From contig JAIXMO010000037.1 in assembly GCA_025677825.1 (NCBI GenBank), forward strand, positions 1 to 64,000: 64,000 bases of DNA. Reading direction: 5' to 3'. The position numbers were made by a program, and so were the translations under genes. The notes under the pieces are model-generated. The model searched no databases. It saw only the letters and a list, made by a program, of their open reading frames with translations, and was not told where the DNA came from. Positions within the stretch are counted from its first letter, which is position 1, and every line of letters begins with the position of its first letter. The stretch is from Helicostylum pulchrum (taxonomy: Eukaryota > Mucoromycota > Mucoromycetes > Mucorales > Mucoraceae). Positions 11,728 through 22,752 of the stretch are shown here, piece after piece.

Positions 11728-13988
11728 TTAAGATGAGAGAATATTAAATTTAGTTGAATAGCGAATATCACGACTAGATGCACCGACATGAACAGTGTAT
11801 TCGCCTGAAGGGATTATCCACTCCTTATATCCAGCATCCCAAATACTAAGTTCCATCTTCTTCAACGAGAATTCATACTGAACGTGTCCACCTTTTCTTA
11901 CAAAAATCTTTTCAAAATGACGAAGGACTTTAGGTGGTTCCCCACAATCTTCGGGAAAAGAAATATAAACTTGAAGCACTTCTGCACCGCTATATCCACC
12001 AACGTTCTCAATTATCACACTAGCAGTAACATTAACATTTGAAATAATAGGCTCTCCGTTTCTGTATTCACTTTCAATTCTGTAATTTAGATTAAAATTG
12101 CTGTATTCGAATTTGGTATAGGATAGACCAAACCCAAATGGAAATAGAGGTTCGATATGATGGAAATCAAACCACTTGTAACCAAGCAATAGCTTTTCGC
12201 TATAGTCTATAACGAGATCTTTGACAGGAGTAGCGGCGTAGTCTTGTCGTTTCTCTGCGATAGTGTATGGTAAACGGCCAGATGGGTTCACTTTTCCCGT
12301 CATAATATCAGCAAGTGAATTACCAGACTCTTGACCAGGTAGACCGGGCCAAAGAATAGCCTTGATGTTTGGGTGATTAATCCAAGGCATAAGTACGGGT
12401 CCAACTGAATGAATAACAACAATTGTATTTTTATTAACGTCAGCAACGGCTTTAATCTGTCACAAAAGACGATTAGTTTTTTTTTTTCTAAAAAAAAAAT
12501 AATAATTGTTTTTTTTTTCCTTACCAAGTTATCTCCATTATTCCATAAACTAATGTTATTTCGATCTCCAAAATTATCTTGATAAACAGAAATTTCTTCC
12601 CCAGAATTAGCACTGGCAAAAACAATTGCATAATCTGTCTTGCTAGAGATTTCGGAGGCCTGCTCCAAGCTCCAGTCGTCTAGAGAAGATAATACTTGTA
12701 CGTCTTTACCGAAAGCGTTTTGGAGACCTTGTAAGGGATCAATATAATAGGGGAATTTGACGGTGCCGGATCCCCATCCTAAGGCACCACCTAAACAGTC
12801 AGCGTCTTCACAATAGCGGCCACCAGGATGAGGGCCAGCATCTGAACCGACGATGGATACACTTCTTAGTTCCATTGGATTGAGAGGAAGTATATTATTC
12901 TTATTTCGAAGTAACACGTTAGAGGCCGCACCCATTTCTCGTACTAATTTTTTGTGATCTGACTGTACGTCCACCTTTGGAGCTTTATCTCGTAGAAAAG
13001 AACTTACTGCAACTTGAGGGTATAATTTGTCTTGTTTCATTTTATATCGTGCAGCGATAACACGCCTGGCCATATCAGTAAGTCTTGTTTCTGGCACTTG
13101 ATTTTTTTTAACAGCGTCAGTCAAATTTTGACCAAAATAACGGCCTGAATCAGTAAGGGAGATTTGGCCAGGCATATTCATATCGAGACCGTTATTAGCA
13201 GCGTTTACAGTAGACATGGTAGCAATCCAATCAGAACAGACAAATCCTTTGAAACCAAGTTCTCCCTTGAGAATAGTATTTAAGGTATAATCGTTTTCAC
13301 AAGCGTAGACCCCATTAATTTTGTTATAGGAGCACATGACGGAGCCAATGCCCGCTTCTACTGCACGAGCAAAGGGCCAAAGATAAACTTCATGTAAAGT
13401 TCGATCGTCTATTTGGGATGAAGTCTTATTTCGATTCACTTCTTGCTCGTTCAAGATATAATGTTTTGCCATAGCAATGACACCTTGACTTTGAACACCT
13501 ATCACGGTTTCTTCAGCCAAAACGCCTATAAGAAACGGATCTTCTCCACCAGATTCCCAGTTTCTACCACCTTCAGGTATACGTAAAAGGTTGAGCGTAG
13601 GACCTAGTTGAACATGTACACCTTTACCACGAAATTCTTTACCCAAGTATTCTCCACGGGCACGAATTGCGGCTTTATCAAATGATGCGGCAGCGTTAAT
13701 ACCAGCTACACCAGCTGTAACATCGTCAGCAAGACGAACACCGTTTGGAGAGTCTTGCAGACAAAGAGATGGGTAGTACGGATTAGTAGTGGATCCTGAG
13801 TTACCAGAGCATAAACCATTTGTATATCCGATGCCACTCACAACCTCAACCTTTTGTTCTATGCTCATGCGACTAACAATATTTTCTGCTTTTGTATAAG
13901 ATTCTGCCCATGTTAATGTATTTAGGTTGGCATAAGCGTAGTTTAATACTAATAGTATAATAAATATATTCGAGAGAAAAGAGTGCAT
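11728..13988 (-). CDS. Secreted GH3 beta-glucosidase-type glycoside hydrolase (copy B)
   Basis: Second tandem GH3 enzyme, predicted to be secreted. Exons: 13988-12525 and 12456-11728, phase 0 (DNL|IKAVADVN), about 730 aa. Signal peptide MHSFLSNIFIILLVLNYAYA. It has the GH3 signatures seen in copy A: RGKGVHVQLGPTLN, GGRNWESGGEDPFL, KGFVCSDW with the nucleophile Asp, GLPGQESGNSLADI and PFGFGLSYTKFEY. The C-terminal FnIII-like domain ends VHVGASSRDIRYS. The intron sits at the same place as in copy A. The B-specific C-terminal domain is noticeably diverged, so substrate or wall-binding preference may differ. Confidence 0.93.
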
Positions 13989-14590
13989 GATGTGTATATT
14001 GTTTTTTCTTTAGAATTGTGCGCTTTTAAGATTTTTTTTATCACCCCTTCTTTTTTTTTGATAACAGTTCATCGACATAGAGTTCTTCTTTTTTTATGGA
14101 GTAAGAAAGAAGGAGTACACTTATAAAAAAAGTTTATCTTTTTTTTATTGGTATTTACTTGAAAAAGCCGTTATGATAATTGTATGTAGAGTATGCCTTT
14201 AAATGAACGAATATATTTAACTTGAGAAGGAGTTTTTCTTTCTTTCTTTCTGTATAATGAAAGTCATATCAATAAAGTGGAAAAAGTAAGGGGATACCTG
14301 GGAGTACTCCTTTACTACCTAAAAATAAACATGACAATGTGTCACCCAAGTTATGCTAGTTTTATAAAAATAGTTGAAAAGCCACAGTAATGGTAATCGT
14401 TCAGGAGTGCATGTCAGTATTGATTTCTCCCTGGCAGTCATATTACATAATTCATAAACCCCGTTTACAATACACAACTGTCAAACGTAAATGCATGAAA
14501 AAAAAAGAGTTTTTGAATATTAATTTTTTACTGTACAAAAAAAATGAAGAAGAGGGAGAGAGGGAAGTGCGAGTTGTGTGTATCAGAAAT
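13989..14590. other. Promoter region of GH3 copy B
   Basis: About 600 bp without a credible gene. Contains T-rich runs and a short (CTTT)n run near 14237-14250. The small ORFs here are low-complexity. Confidence 0.5.
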
Positions 14591-15190
14591 CTAATCTTTC
14601 TTAACACCATGTTGAATAATGATGTTTGCTCCATATGGGTGTTCAGCACCTTCGAAAATCTTTAAACGATCCATACGAACTTGACGAAGCTTATTCTTTG
14701 GTAACATACCAGAAATAGCTTTACGAAGAGGTTCTGTAGCATCCTTTGCTTGTAAATTGTTAAAGGTGATTTCTTTTAATCCACCAGGATGCATAGTATG
14801 GTGACGATATAATTTTTGTTCGGCTTTCTTTCCAGATACTAAAATCTCTTTGGCGTTTAAAACAACAACATAATCTCCACAATCAGCTACACATAACCAT
14901 TTAGTTTCGTCCCCTCTATTATACATGTATATACATTTCTAAAAGGTTTTACCTGCGGGATCATAAATGGGCTTATGCTTACCCATTAAGGTAGTAGCAA
15001 TATTTGTAGCTAAACGGCCCATAACTCTTTGCTTAGCATCTACAACATGCCATACACGAGCATATGCAAGAGCGGTCTAAAATATAAAAATATAAAAAAA
15101 ATAAGGAGACGTTAGAGCTCATGTGTTTTTTTTTCTTTCGTGTAGTGTATTGTTGTCAATCGACTTTACGTTTCCAATAGCTTGAGACAT
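14591..15190 (-). CDS. Mitochondrial ribosomal protein uL13m (L13 family)
   Basis: Structural protein of the mitochondrial large ribosomal subunit, L13 family (yeast counterpart MRPL23). Exons: 15190-15170, 15076-14953 and 14886-14591, phases consistent, about 146 aa. The start ATG at 15190 gives a seven-codon first exon (MSQAIGN). The protein then reads [36 protein letters not shown] across the second junction, [15 protein letters not shown] and [11 protein letters not shown], which are L13 hallmarks. The intact frame upstream of exon 3 is intron read-through. Length fits the family. Lies 225 bp from the Mog1 gene in the same direction. Confidence 0.93.
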
Positions 15191-15414
15191 TTCTTTTTTA
15201 ACAGGGACAAACTACAAACAAGGGTAATAAAAAAAAAAGCGAAAAAGTAAAAAAAGGCGGAATGACAAAAAAAACATGGATGTTCGTGACCTTCTTTCCG
15301 TGACTAGCAAAGTATTGACAGAAAGTGACACCTGTAGAAGTACAAGTAACGCATTTGTATACCTTACATAAAATATGAAAGCGATAGATATTAATCAAAA
15401 TATTTATTTCTAAT

Positions 15415-16173
15415 TTAACCAAAGAGCTCCCAATTTTTGACAGTTAAATTATTTAAAATATCCAAGACTTCTTGTTTGGCAGTTTCGATATCAATAGCCA
15501 TAACTTCTTGAGCAGACTCTTGTTCACTACTGACAGGTGCTAATTTAACAGGTGCATTAACGGAAATGACAAAATCAGTAGAAACCTTAGTTAATCGAAC
15601 CACTGCTAAAATAATCTCTACTGTGTTATATGCGTCCTTTTCATTAAACTTGGAAATCTTTTGTGTGCCTTGCAAGATATGAATTTCGGTGGCATCTTGA
15701 CTATAATTGTATGTAAGCAACCTTGATAACCAATTTATTTTTTAAAAAATTACTTACGGAAGATGGGGTGCAATATCTTTAGAGTTTAAGCTATCGACGG
15801 CAGTAACTGTCGATTCTGCTGCTTCGTTATCATCAGCCAATTGTTGAAAATGGTATCTAGAAAGAACACGTTATTTATACACGTACAAGAGAAGGTAACC
15901 GACATTTTTTTTTTTACTTTGCAATTTCTTGGTTTGATGCTTCTACTTGTTCCAAGAGTTCAAAAATTAAACTTTGCTGTGTACTCATATCAACAAACAC
16001 TTCTTGATTGTCTGGGATCTGTCGAAACTGACTTCAAACAATACATTACTATACGAAATAACGCAACTTCAATCCGTTTGGTTCTTATTTTTTTATTTTT
16101 TTTACCTCGCATCGACAAAACTATTTTTAACTGTTGTGGTAATGGCACCACCAAATAACTGTTGTGTATTCAT
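15415..16173 (-). CDS. MOG1: Mog1-like Ran GTPase-binding protein
   Basis: Nuclear Ran guanine-nucleotide release factor, Mog1 family, involved in nuclear protein import. Exons: 16173-16106, 16031-15918, 15856-15758 and 15721-15415, phases consistent, about 195 aa. Family features are the start NTQQLFGGAITTTV, the IPDNQEVFVD block, an acidic helix (SLIFELLEQVE), YHFQQLADDNEA, the strand TDFVISVNAPV and the C-terminal VKNWELFG. Family members end similarly in a short aromatic-LFG motif. All three introns are short GT-AG introns. Confidence 0.88.
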
Positions 16174-17596
16174 TGTAGAGAAAAAAAAGAATGAACTTCT
16201 CCATGGTGCTGGTTTTTTCTTTTTATCTTGTTTCCCAAAAGTGGTCTTAAATTTTCCAATGTCAGTCACGAAAGCCACGTAAAGAATTCCGTATTCTACT
16301 TGCTTGTGCCCATCATAACATATGTTAGTTTTCAATCTGTACGGCTGGATACAGGTATGCCTAATAGCCAAAATCATTAGCATACATTTTCTTTCTTTTT
16401 ATCGCGGTGTACATTTTGAATAAGACAACAAACGGACGAGCATAGATTAGATGGGTCTTACTGCATATGAAACATTGATAAACTTTATAATCACTACGAA
16501 TCCGTTTAGGTCCACTCCGATTACGTGCCCTTAAAAAAGATACTTTAGAATAAGGTCAAACATAACCAATTTCAGAACACTGAGGCATTATGTGAGCGAT
16601 TCTTTAAACTGCGCTATCCCAGTGACGATATGTTAGCAAGCATGTATCGTTTTAGATGGTATTGGGGTCTTGTTTATTTTAAAATAGTGAACTTGCTTCA
16701 TGAAATAAGTTGTAACAGCACATGTAAATGAAAATGATTAGCTAGAGTATAGACTGTGTACTTATAAACGCATTGGAATATTAATACGTACAGATGATCC
16801 TCTCCCCCCCCTTTTTATCAGCCTTTTTATTCCATCCTTTTTTTTTCCTTTTAACAATGAATTCTTATATAATATGTGCACTTCTTTAAAAGAAACTCTC
16901 CTATAATACGGTGGTGTCGGTGCAAACAGATACTTTGAGTAAAAAGTAATGCTTCGCACTTTTTTTTAATTGACCGTGTATCAAGATTTCCTTCAAAAAA
17001 AAAAATATATCTGTACAGACATCCACAATTGTCGTCCAGAAATATCCAATATATCAAACAATCAACCTACTGCAAGAAAATGGCGATTCGCTTTCACAGG
17101 GAGCTGTCCTCGAATACCAAATTACTAACATGATTTTCAAAAAGTAAAGGAGATAATATGTACGCCCACTGCCTATTACTTAAAAACCAAATACTTGTTT
17201 ATTTATTTTGCCAACTAATAAGTTACCATTTGATAAACAAATAAGTTTTGTTTTTATTGATTTTTATGTGGCAAATGGGTTACTTTCATTTCTACTGATA
17301 AAGCTTCCCGGAAGATTGTTAGACGGGATTTCTCGGCTGAATGAGTAATAATAAAAAAGGAAAGGTGGTACTGGAAGAGTTCCGTGACCTAGATGTAACA
17401 TGTAATCTGCAGTGAAAATTGATCGTCCGGTTGTACAAGGTACACCCTTTCTCTTTATGTTGGGAATTCTACGTATTTAATTCTTGAATAAACAAGTTTT
17501 ATTTTTATTTTTATGTAAAAAAAAAGGAATAAAAGGAATATATATATATTATAAATATAAAAGGGGATATTTTTTATATTAAAGAAAGTAAAAACT
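16174..17596. other. Intergenic stretch with one repeat arm
   Basis: No convincing gene. Besides the repeat arm at 16900-17020, it contains AT-rich sequence and short ORFs without recognisable domains. The 16174-16400 part is the probable promoter of the Mog1 gene. Confidence 0.5.
16900..17020 (-). repeat. Solo arm of the inverted-repeat family
   Basis: Read on the minus strand, contains GGAAATCTTGATACACGGTC then AAAAAAAAGTGCGAAGC, matching the arms of the elements at 7.9-8.24 kb and 20.5-20.97 kb. Further in, it has CTGTTTGCACCGACACCACC, also present at 20.87 kb on the same strand. No partner arm was found nearby, so it looks like a truncated copy. Confidence 0.5.
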
Positions 17597-18597
17597 TTAA
17601 TATTCTTCAGAAAGTAAAGGAGTTTGTTCAGTAGAAGAACTAGGTTCATTAGAGACGGATTTGTTCTTGACTAAACCATTTTCTCTTTCGTATTCTTCAG
17701 CAATCCATAAAGAAGCACCTACAATATTGGTCCACATGAAAACGATATTGAAAAGAGGAATAAGTTCAAGACCAAAAGCAACGGAACCGAAGCTAACATA
17801 GCGCCACTTATTCTTGACTGCTGACTTATAAGAGCCACCAACGGTTAAACCCTTAATTTCCATATCATAATGTAAATGTTGACTCCAACTATACACTGAG
17901 ATTAGATTTCCCACTGGAAAAAAAAAAAAATTACTATTTTTATCACTTACGCCGTAGGCCAGCCACTGATACAACAAGCTAATGCTGTACCAACAATAGG
18001 AATCAATTGAAGAGGAGCAGTGACAACGATAAGTAAAATCTATGTATAAAAGTTTTCAATAAAAAAAAAAAGCCTCAAAAATAATAAACTGCGGGAATGT
18101 AAAAAAAAAAGTTACCTTGATCATGATCAAAATCCAGTTTACCAAGACACTGGATCTTACACCACGCCACCAAAGAATAAGCTTGCTAATATCTTTTGTA
18201 TCATCTAAAAGGTCACCAAGACCTCTTGCTTTAATAGTGGCATCGAAAATCATGTCTTGGAAGAAACCAACCAAGAAGGCAAAAAAGATCAAATTCAAAA
18301 TAGCACTTTCAAGAATAATAGCAACGGCAGAGATACCGCGAGACATCCAGTGAGGCCAGTTCCATTCAAGAAACTTTTCTACCAAGTGGGGGAATAAGAC
18401 TCGGATAGAGAACCCGATAGAAAAGATACTAAAAATAATAGTCAAAATGATGGGGCATAAAGTCTTGAGCCACAATGCCTATAATTTATTTATTCGTTAG
18501 TCATAAAGGGGGTTGAAAGAGGATTTAGTGTGGACTGTACCTTGGGATGAGTAAGGAAAAAATAAATACCCTTAAGAGGGAAAACAGCAGAAGGCAT
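17597..18597 (-). CDS. EI24-domain membrane protein (Rrt8/Lds-like)
   Basis: Multi-pass membrane protein of the EI24 family. Fungal relatives (yeast Rrt8/Lds1/Lds2) act at lipid droplets, ER and the spore wall. Exons: 18597-18541, 18478-18116, 18039-17951 and 17888-17597, phases consistent, about 266 aa. The N-terminus MPSAVFPLKGIYFFLTHPK carries the P-x-G-x-x-(Y/F)FL-HP pattern of the family. At least four hydrophobic segments follow, including FSIFSIGFSIRVLF, AILNLIFFAFLVGFF and LLIVVTAPLQLIPIVGTALA. The tail is Ser/Glu-rich and ends LLSEEY. The upstream acceptors TTCCAG and CTCAG for exon 4 lead to stops; TGTATAG at 17889 restores frame. Function beyond the family is not deducible. Confidence 0.75.
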
Positions 18598-19512
18598 AGT
18601 TTATGTGTATCTTATCGAAAGAAAAAAGAAAAAAAAAAGGGGGGGAAAACACGTACAACAAAACTCTAGCTGTTTTTATATTTATCCCATCGTAGTACAT
18701 GTTGTCAAGTCTCTTATTTTAGCCAATCAGTGTACATTTTTTTTCGAGGTTGTACATAAAACTGGTACTGGCACAGGTATCAGCCTCTGAATTATCAAAT
18801 TGATTTCTAACTTTAAGCATCATGCTCACTAAGATTTTTGGAAAGTTTTTTTTTCTAAAAAAATATATCGTAAACCCGCCTATTTGGGAACAGACAGTTC
18901 GTAGACACGACCACTGAGATTTTTTAAAAATCAGATTGGGCTTCAAAAGGTTAAAAAAACCTGCCTATTTGGGAATGGACAGTTTGCGAAGTTTGTGAGC
19001 TTGGTTCGTAATGAAATATTTCAAAATAAATATGCATAACATCACTCTTCATCTCATAACCAGTTACAGATCTTAAACGATATAAATATCATTATCAAGC
19101 TGTCTCTCTGGATAAAGGTACTTCAAAAATTGCCATCGTAATTGATTGATACTCAGATTAAGGAACATACAATCGATTAATAGCGCTTGTGAATAACACT
19201 TGATTAACCGATACTGACACAAGCAGTAAGTGATGTGAAATCTAGAGTTTAGACAATGAAAATAAGATGATTTATTTACTGTTGAATCCTCATATAAAAA
19301 TTGGATCCATCTTGATAAGATTCAAAAAGGATAGTCGGGCTCTTGTGGATACATAGTTGTCTATTAGTGACTTAAGTAGAGTATTTCATCCATACAAAAG
19401 TCATTATTTTTAAATTAATGCATAGTCTTTTTATATATATTAAGTGTAAACTTTATTGAGAAAAAAATACAAATAAGAGCAAATAATATAGCTATATAAA
19501 AAAAGTTCTAAT
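18598..19512. other. Intergenic stretch with a short repeated motif
   Basis: About 0.9 kb without a credible gene. It contains the EI24 gene promoter, the repeated motif at 18875-18995 and AT-rich sequence. Confidence 0.5.
18875..18995 (+). repeat. Two imperfect direct repeats of about 35 bp
   Basis: Unit 1 at about 18877-18909 has GCCTATTTGGGAACAGACAG; unit 2 at about 18962-18995 has GCCTATTTGGGAATGGACAG. They are separated by about 50 bp of AT-rich DNA. Origin unknown. Confidence 0.6.
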
Positions 19513-20208
19513 TTATTTAGCGCCTTCAAGAGCGGCTTGAGCAGCATTGAAGCTATCCATAACATGAGAGTAAGAAGGCAAACGGTTAGCGAACAAAGCA
19601 GTCATACCAGTAGTATCGCGTCTCCAATCTCTTCCTAACTCACTAGCAACAGCCAACCAGTTGATCAATTGAACACCACCAGCTTGCATTCTTAACCAAG
19701 CGGCATCACGAGCAGCTTCATTGAAAGTACCAGACGCATCGATAACAGCAAAGACCTCATAACCAGCCTTCTTGGCAGAAAGAGCAACAAAAGCAACACA
19801 GACATCGGTAACAATACCAGAAACAATCAATTGCTTCTTACCGGTCTTCTTGACAGCCTTTACAAATTTGGGATCATCCCAAGCATTGATTTGACCGGGA
19901 CGAGCGATATGAGGAGCATCGGGAAACAATTTCTTAAGACTGGGAAGAAGACCGCCATTGGGACCATCTTCTCGACTGGTGGTAAGAATAGTAGACAAAT
20001 TAAAGAGCTTGGCGGTTTCGGCAAGACCCATAACACTGTTAAGAAAAACATCGGGCTTGTAGTCATCAACCAAGCTTAAGAGACCCGTTTGGTGATCGAT
20101 AAACAAGAACGCGGCGTCATTGATGTTAAGGCGGTTATAGACGTCTGCAGAAACCGTAGAAATAAGAGCAGCAGCACCGATTAAAGCAGTAGTAATAGAT
20201 AAACGCAT
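19513..20208 (-). CDS. Secreted isochorismatase-family hydrolase
   Basis: Single-exon protein of 231 aa in the isochorismatase-like cysteine hydrolase superfamily (YcaC-type). Start ATG at 20208 opens a signal peptide (MRLSITTALIGAAALISTVSA); upstream in frame there is only a TTG. The catalytic triad region is visible: Asp in FLFIDHQTGLL, a Lys in KKTGKKQL, and the nucleophile Cys in SGIVTDVCVAFVAL. The tail WLAVASELGRDWRRDTTGM is typical of YcaC-like fungal members. The natural substrate is unknown; the signal peptide suggests export or an endomembrane location. No introns, unlike its neighbours. Confidence 0.88.
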   Translation of the reverse strand: MRLSITTALIGAAALISTVSADVYNRLNINDAAFLFIDHQTGLLSLVDDYKPDVFLNSVMGLAETAKLFNLSTILTTSREDGPNGGLLPSLKKLFPDAPHIARPGQINAWDDPKFVKAVKKTGKKQLIVSGIVTDVCVAFVALSAKKAGYEVFAVIDASGTFNEAARDAAWLRMQAGGVQLINWLAVASELGRDWRRDTTGMTALFANRLPSYSHVMDSFNAAQAALEGAK

Positions 20209-20525
20209 TTCGTTTAAGAGAGATTGTTGATTGATAGATAACAATAATAGTCATAAATATTCTTTCTTTATTTATATTTTTTTTTTTTTTGTATAGCGTT
20301 AGTGCCTAAAAAACAAATGCTTAATAAAAACCTTCTAATCAACATCTAACCCGATTATTGCTTTAAAATAGGAAGGTATCACAGATTAATAATACTTTAC
20401 AAAGGCTTCCTGTTCTTCTTTTTACTAATATTAAAAAGTGCATTTTTACGAATCTATGACTAAAAAAAAATCTACTGCTATTTTTTAAAAATTATTCTGT
20501 GCGTGTCACTTTTTTTTTTCGAAGC

Positions 20526-20965
20526 ACAAAGTGTGTGAGAAATTCTCGTTGCACGGTCAATTTACACGGTCGATCCAAACTGTCTGTTTCGTTTACTCAT
20601 AAAAAGGGATTATCGCATGAATTAAATAAGTATAATAAGTACAGATATGTATATGATTGCATGATGTAAAACGAGTTTCTCTATAAATATGAGTCCGAGA
20701 AAAAAAAAATTGTAGTTTAATTTATAATAAAATAAATATTTTATCGGAAGACTTATCAATCTTTTTTCCTTTCTTTTTACGTTTCAACTGTGAATTTTTA
20801 TACAAGCAAAGTGTCTTTTTATATGTATATTATGCGTATATTTTTCAAAAAGAGCTTTTTCTTGCGGTATGGTGTTGTCGGTGCAAACGGATGTGGTTCA
20901 CACTTTTTCAATCGACCATGTAATTTGACTTTGTATCAAAAATTCCCCCGTGCAAATAGTCAAAC
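20526..20965. mobile_element. Second inverted-repeat (MITE-like) element
   Basis: The left arm (about 20545-20580) reads TTGCACGGTCAATTTACACG then GTCGATCC. The right arm on the minus strand (about 20962-20895) reads TTTTTGATACAAAGTCAAAT, TACATGGTCGATTG and AAAAAGTGTG. The arms match the element at 7.9-8.24 kb in sequence and arrangement. The interior is AT-rich and non-coding. Exact ends unresolved. Confidence 0.5.
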
Positions 20966-21024
20966 CCTCCTGTTTCCAAAAAAAAAAAAGGGTATTCTGT
21001 TTACTAACTTAATAGTTTTACAAA

Positions 21025-21600
21025 ATGAAACCTGAATGCAATGACAAGAACATAGAAAAATTTAAAGTAACTACCAAAGATTGCAGAACCAATAAAATCG
21101 ACCGAATAATAACACAGATACCTTTATCACAATGGTCAGATGTGGAGAAGTTGGTCGATTTTATTTGTCCACAAAATAGTAAAAAGTTCCTAAACCGCAA
21201 AACTTGTTATGAAAGGTATGTAACTTCATTTACCATAGTATTAGAGACACTTGTACGCCATCCTAATGTTCAGAAACAGGCAATAAAGATGTTAAAATAT
21301 CTGAGGACTCCAACTGTAAAAAGACAGTTTGAAGAGTATTATGAAGAAGTAGTACGAAAAGCTAAGCTAAATGACAACATTACCACTCTGCAAGATCAAG
21401 AACATACTATAAGCCAGTTGCATGTTGAACTTGAAAATCAAGAAATTATTAATGAACTTGAAAGTCGAATTAATTCCGGCGAACCTTCAACCTCAGCACC
21501 TTTACCCTCAGCACCTGAACGAGCACAACCTGCAAAAGTTTCATTAGAAAATACCAAAGATAATATTCTTAACTGTGCAGTAGAGATTCATGATTTGTAG
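21025..21600 (+). CDS. Hypothetical protein, orphan family, possible N-terminal exon
   Basis: Open frame of 191 codons starting ATGAAACCTGAATGC. Function not recognised. It contains a helical region (RYVTSFTIVLETLVRHPNVQ, then KMLKYLRTPTVKRQFEEYYE), a likely coiled coil (DQEHTISQLHVELENQEIIN) and a Ser/Pro/Ala-rich tail. The same-strand PD-(D/E)XK-like exons begin 650 bp downstream, so this could be the N-terminal part of the same gene, split by the repeat at 21.78-22.06 kb. No clean splice joining the two was found. The N-terminal composition (basic, Lys-rich) would suit nucleic-acid binding, which is inference only. Confidence 0.55.
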   Translation: MKPECNDKNIEKFKVTTKDCRTNKIDRIITQIPLSQWSDVEKLVDFICPQNSKKFLNRKTCYERYVTSFTIVLETLVRHPNVQKQAIKMLKYLRTPTVKRQFEEYYEEVVRKAKLNDNITTLQDQEHTISQLHVELENQEIINELESRINSGEPSTSAPLPSAPERAQPAKVSLENTKDNILNCAVEIHDL

Positions 21601-21779
21601 AAGGTGGGTCTGGATTTACATTCAAAAAGTTTCCACACCTTTTTCTTGTCAATTTTTGTTACCTTAATATAAATACCAAGTTTGAAAGATGATTGAATTA
21701 TCCAAACAAATATGAGCCACTTTTTAAAAAATAAAAATATTGCAGCGTAAACAAAGTTCGTAAAAATAATGAAAAAGAT

Positions 21780-22060
21780 CAGTCCAAAATGTATTTATAC
21801 CGTCATTTTTTTTAGAATAGACAAATCTCTTTTCTTTTCCTCCTTTACAATTTATACCACCAGCAAGTTTTTTTTTTCTGTGTGTGCGGATCTCATGGCT
21901 TTGTGATAGCATATACCAGGTGGTTTCTTTAGGAAGAACAGTATCCTTTTGTACGGACACAAAGAAAAGAGAAGAAAGGGCTTATTGTAAAGGTACGTAC
22001 CCCAAAAAATGTCACGTATTTGCTTTTTGTTTTATTCTAATTCAGACGCACCTTACTCTT
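21780..22060 (+). repeat. Dispersed repeat copy B1
   Basis: Shares its outer parts in direct orientation with 25840-26195: TTTTTTTTAGAATAGACAAA near the left end, and CACG.. then TTTGCTTTTTGTTTTATTCT near the right end. The central part (CAGTATCCTTTTGTACGGAC) is inverted relative to the other copy. Read on the minus strand the centre begins ATGTCCGTACAAAAGGATAC, a possible start of an MSVQKDTVLPKE peptide. Confidence 0.5.
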
Positions 22061-22245
22061 ACTAGTATTTCTATTATCTGTTGTTTTTACCCTTTTAATA
22101 ATCTCCCCCAAACTTTACGCTTTTTACTTTAAGCTGTCATTTGTAAGGGATTTTTGATTATTATTGTTTATGTGTTACTAATCCACTCACTTCCAGCTTG
22201 GATTTAAGGTGCTCATCGAACAATCCTCTAAATCAAAAAACTTTA

Positions 22246-22752
22246 GGAAGAGCTGCTGCAACCTACATCATCATTGTCATATAGTCAATCAATTATTGAC
22301 TATATGAATGATGGTGTAATAGAACTCGGTTGGTTGGAAAGAGAATTCTTCGCCACAGAAAAAGCTAAATGGGACTGTGTGTTATTTAAGGTCGGTAACA
22401 CACCTATTTCATCAGCCTTGATCGAATTTTCTGATGGATGTAACGACAACACTGCGTCAAGTAAAAACCAGCATGATATAAAAAAGTTATACTCAAACAT
22501 GTTGCACATTCTTAAAACTCTTCCTTCTCAAATATTTTGTATTCGCTACTTTGGTAAAGTCATGGCCTACTTTTTTTCTATTATTTTATACTGATAAATT
22601 ACTATTATTTCTGCGCAATAGACAAGTCGATTTATTTTGAAAAACTTACAATGTTTGAGGACTCGACGTTTAGGACTATCGAAGCTCCAACTACGCCAAA
22701 AAAATTAGTAGATTATACAAAGGAACTGCCCAACATGTTAGCTTGTGATTGA
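22246..22752 (+). CDS. PD-(D/E)XK-like orphan protein (C-terminal two exons)
   Basis: Two exons: about 22246-22553 and 22622-22752, intron 22554-22621, joined G|AC to read CIRYFDKSIYFEKL. The product is at least 140 aa and ends at TGA 22750-22752. The pattern KAKWDCVLFKV, 8 residues, ALIEFSDG, then KNQHDIKKLYSNM has the spacing of a PD-(D/E)XK nuclease core (Asp, hairpin, Glu, Lys/Asp helix); this is a motif-level inference. The 5' limit is uncertain: an acceptor (TTTAG) at 22245 opens the frame, while the first ATG is at 22304. A perfect 12-bp hairpin overlaps that ATG. Similar proteins are, to my recollection, abundant in Mucorales. It may be the 3' part of a gene beginning at 21025. Confidence 0.5.
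22278..22306. repeat. Perfect hairpin, 12-bp arms, 5-nt loop
   Basis: CATATAGTCAAT at 22278-22289 pairs with ATTGACTATATG at 22295-22306; the loop is CAATT. It overlaps the first ATG of the PD-(D/E)XK-like ORF. Confidence 0.8.

Noticed and set aside
14390..14665. 91-codon plus-strand ORF upstream of the GH3 pair
   Set aside because: Overlaps the uL13m terminal exon on the other strand and reads through A-rich spacer; a shadow frame.
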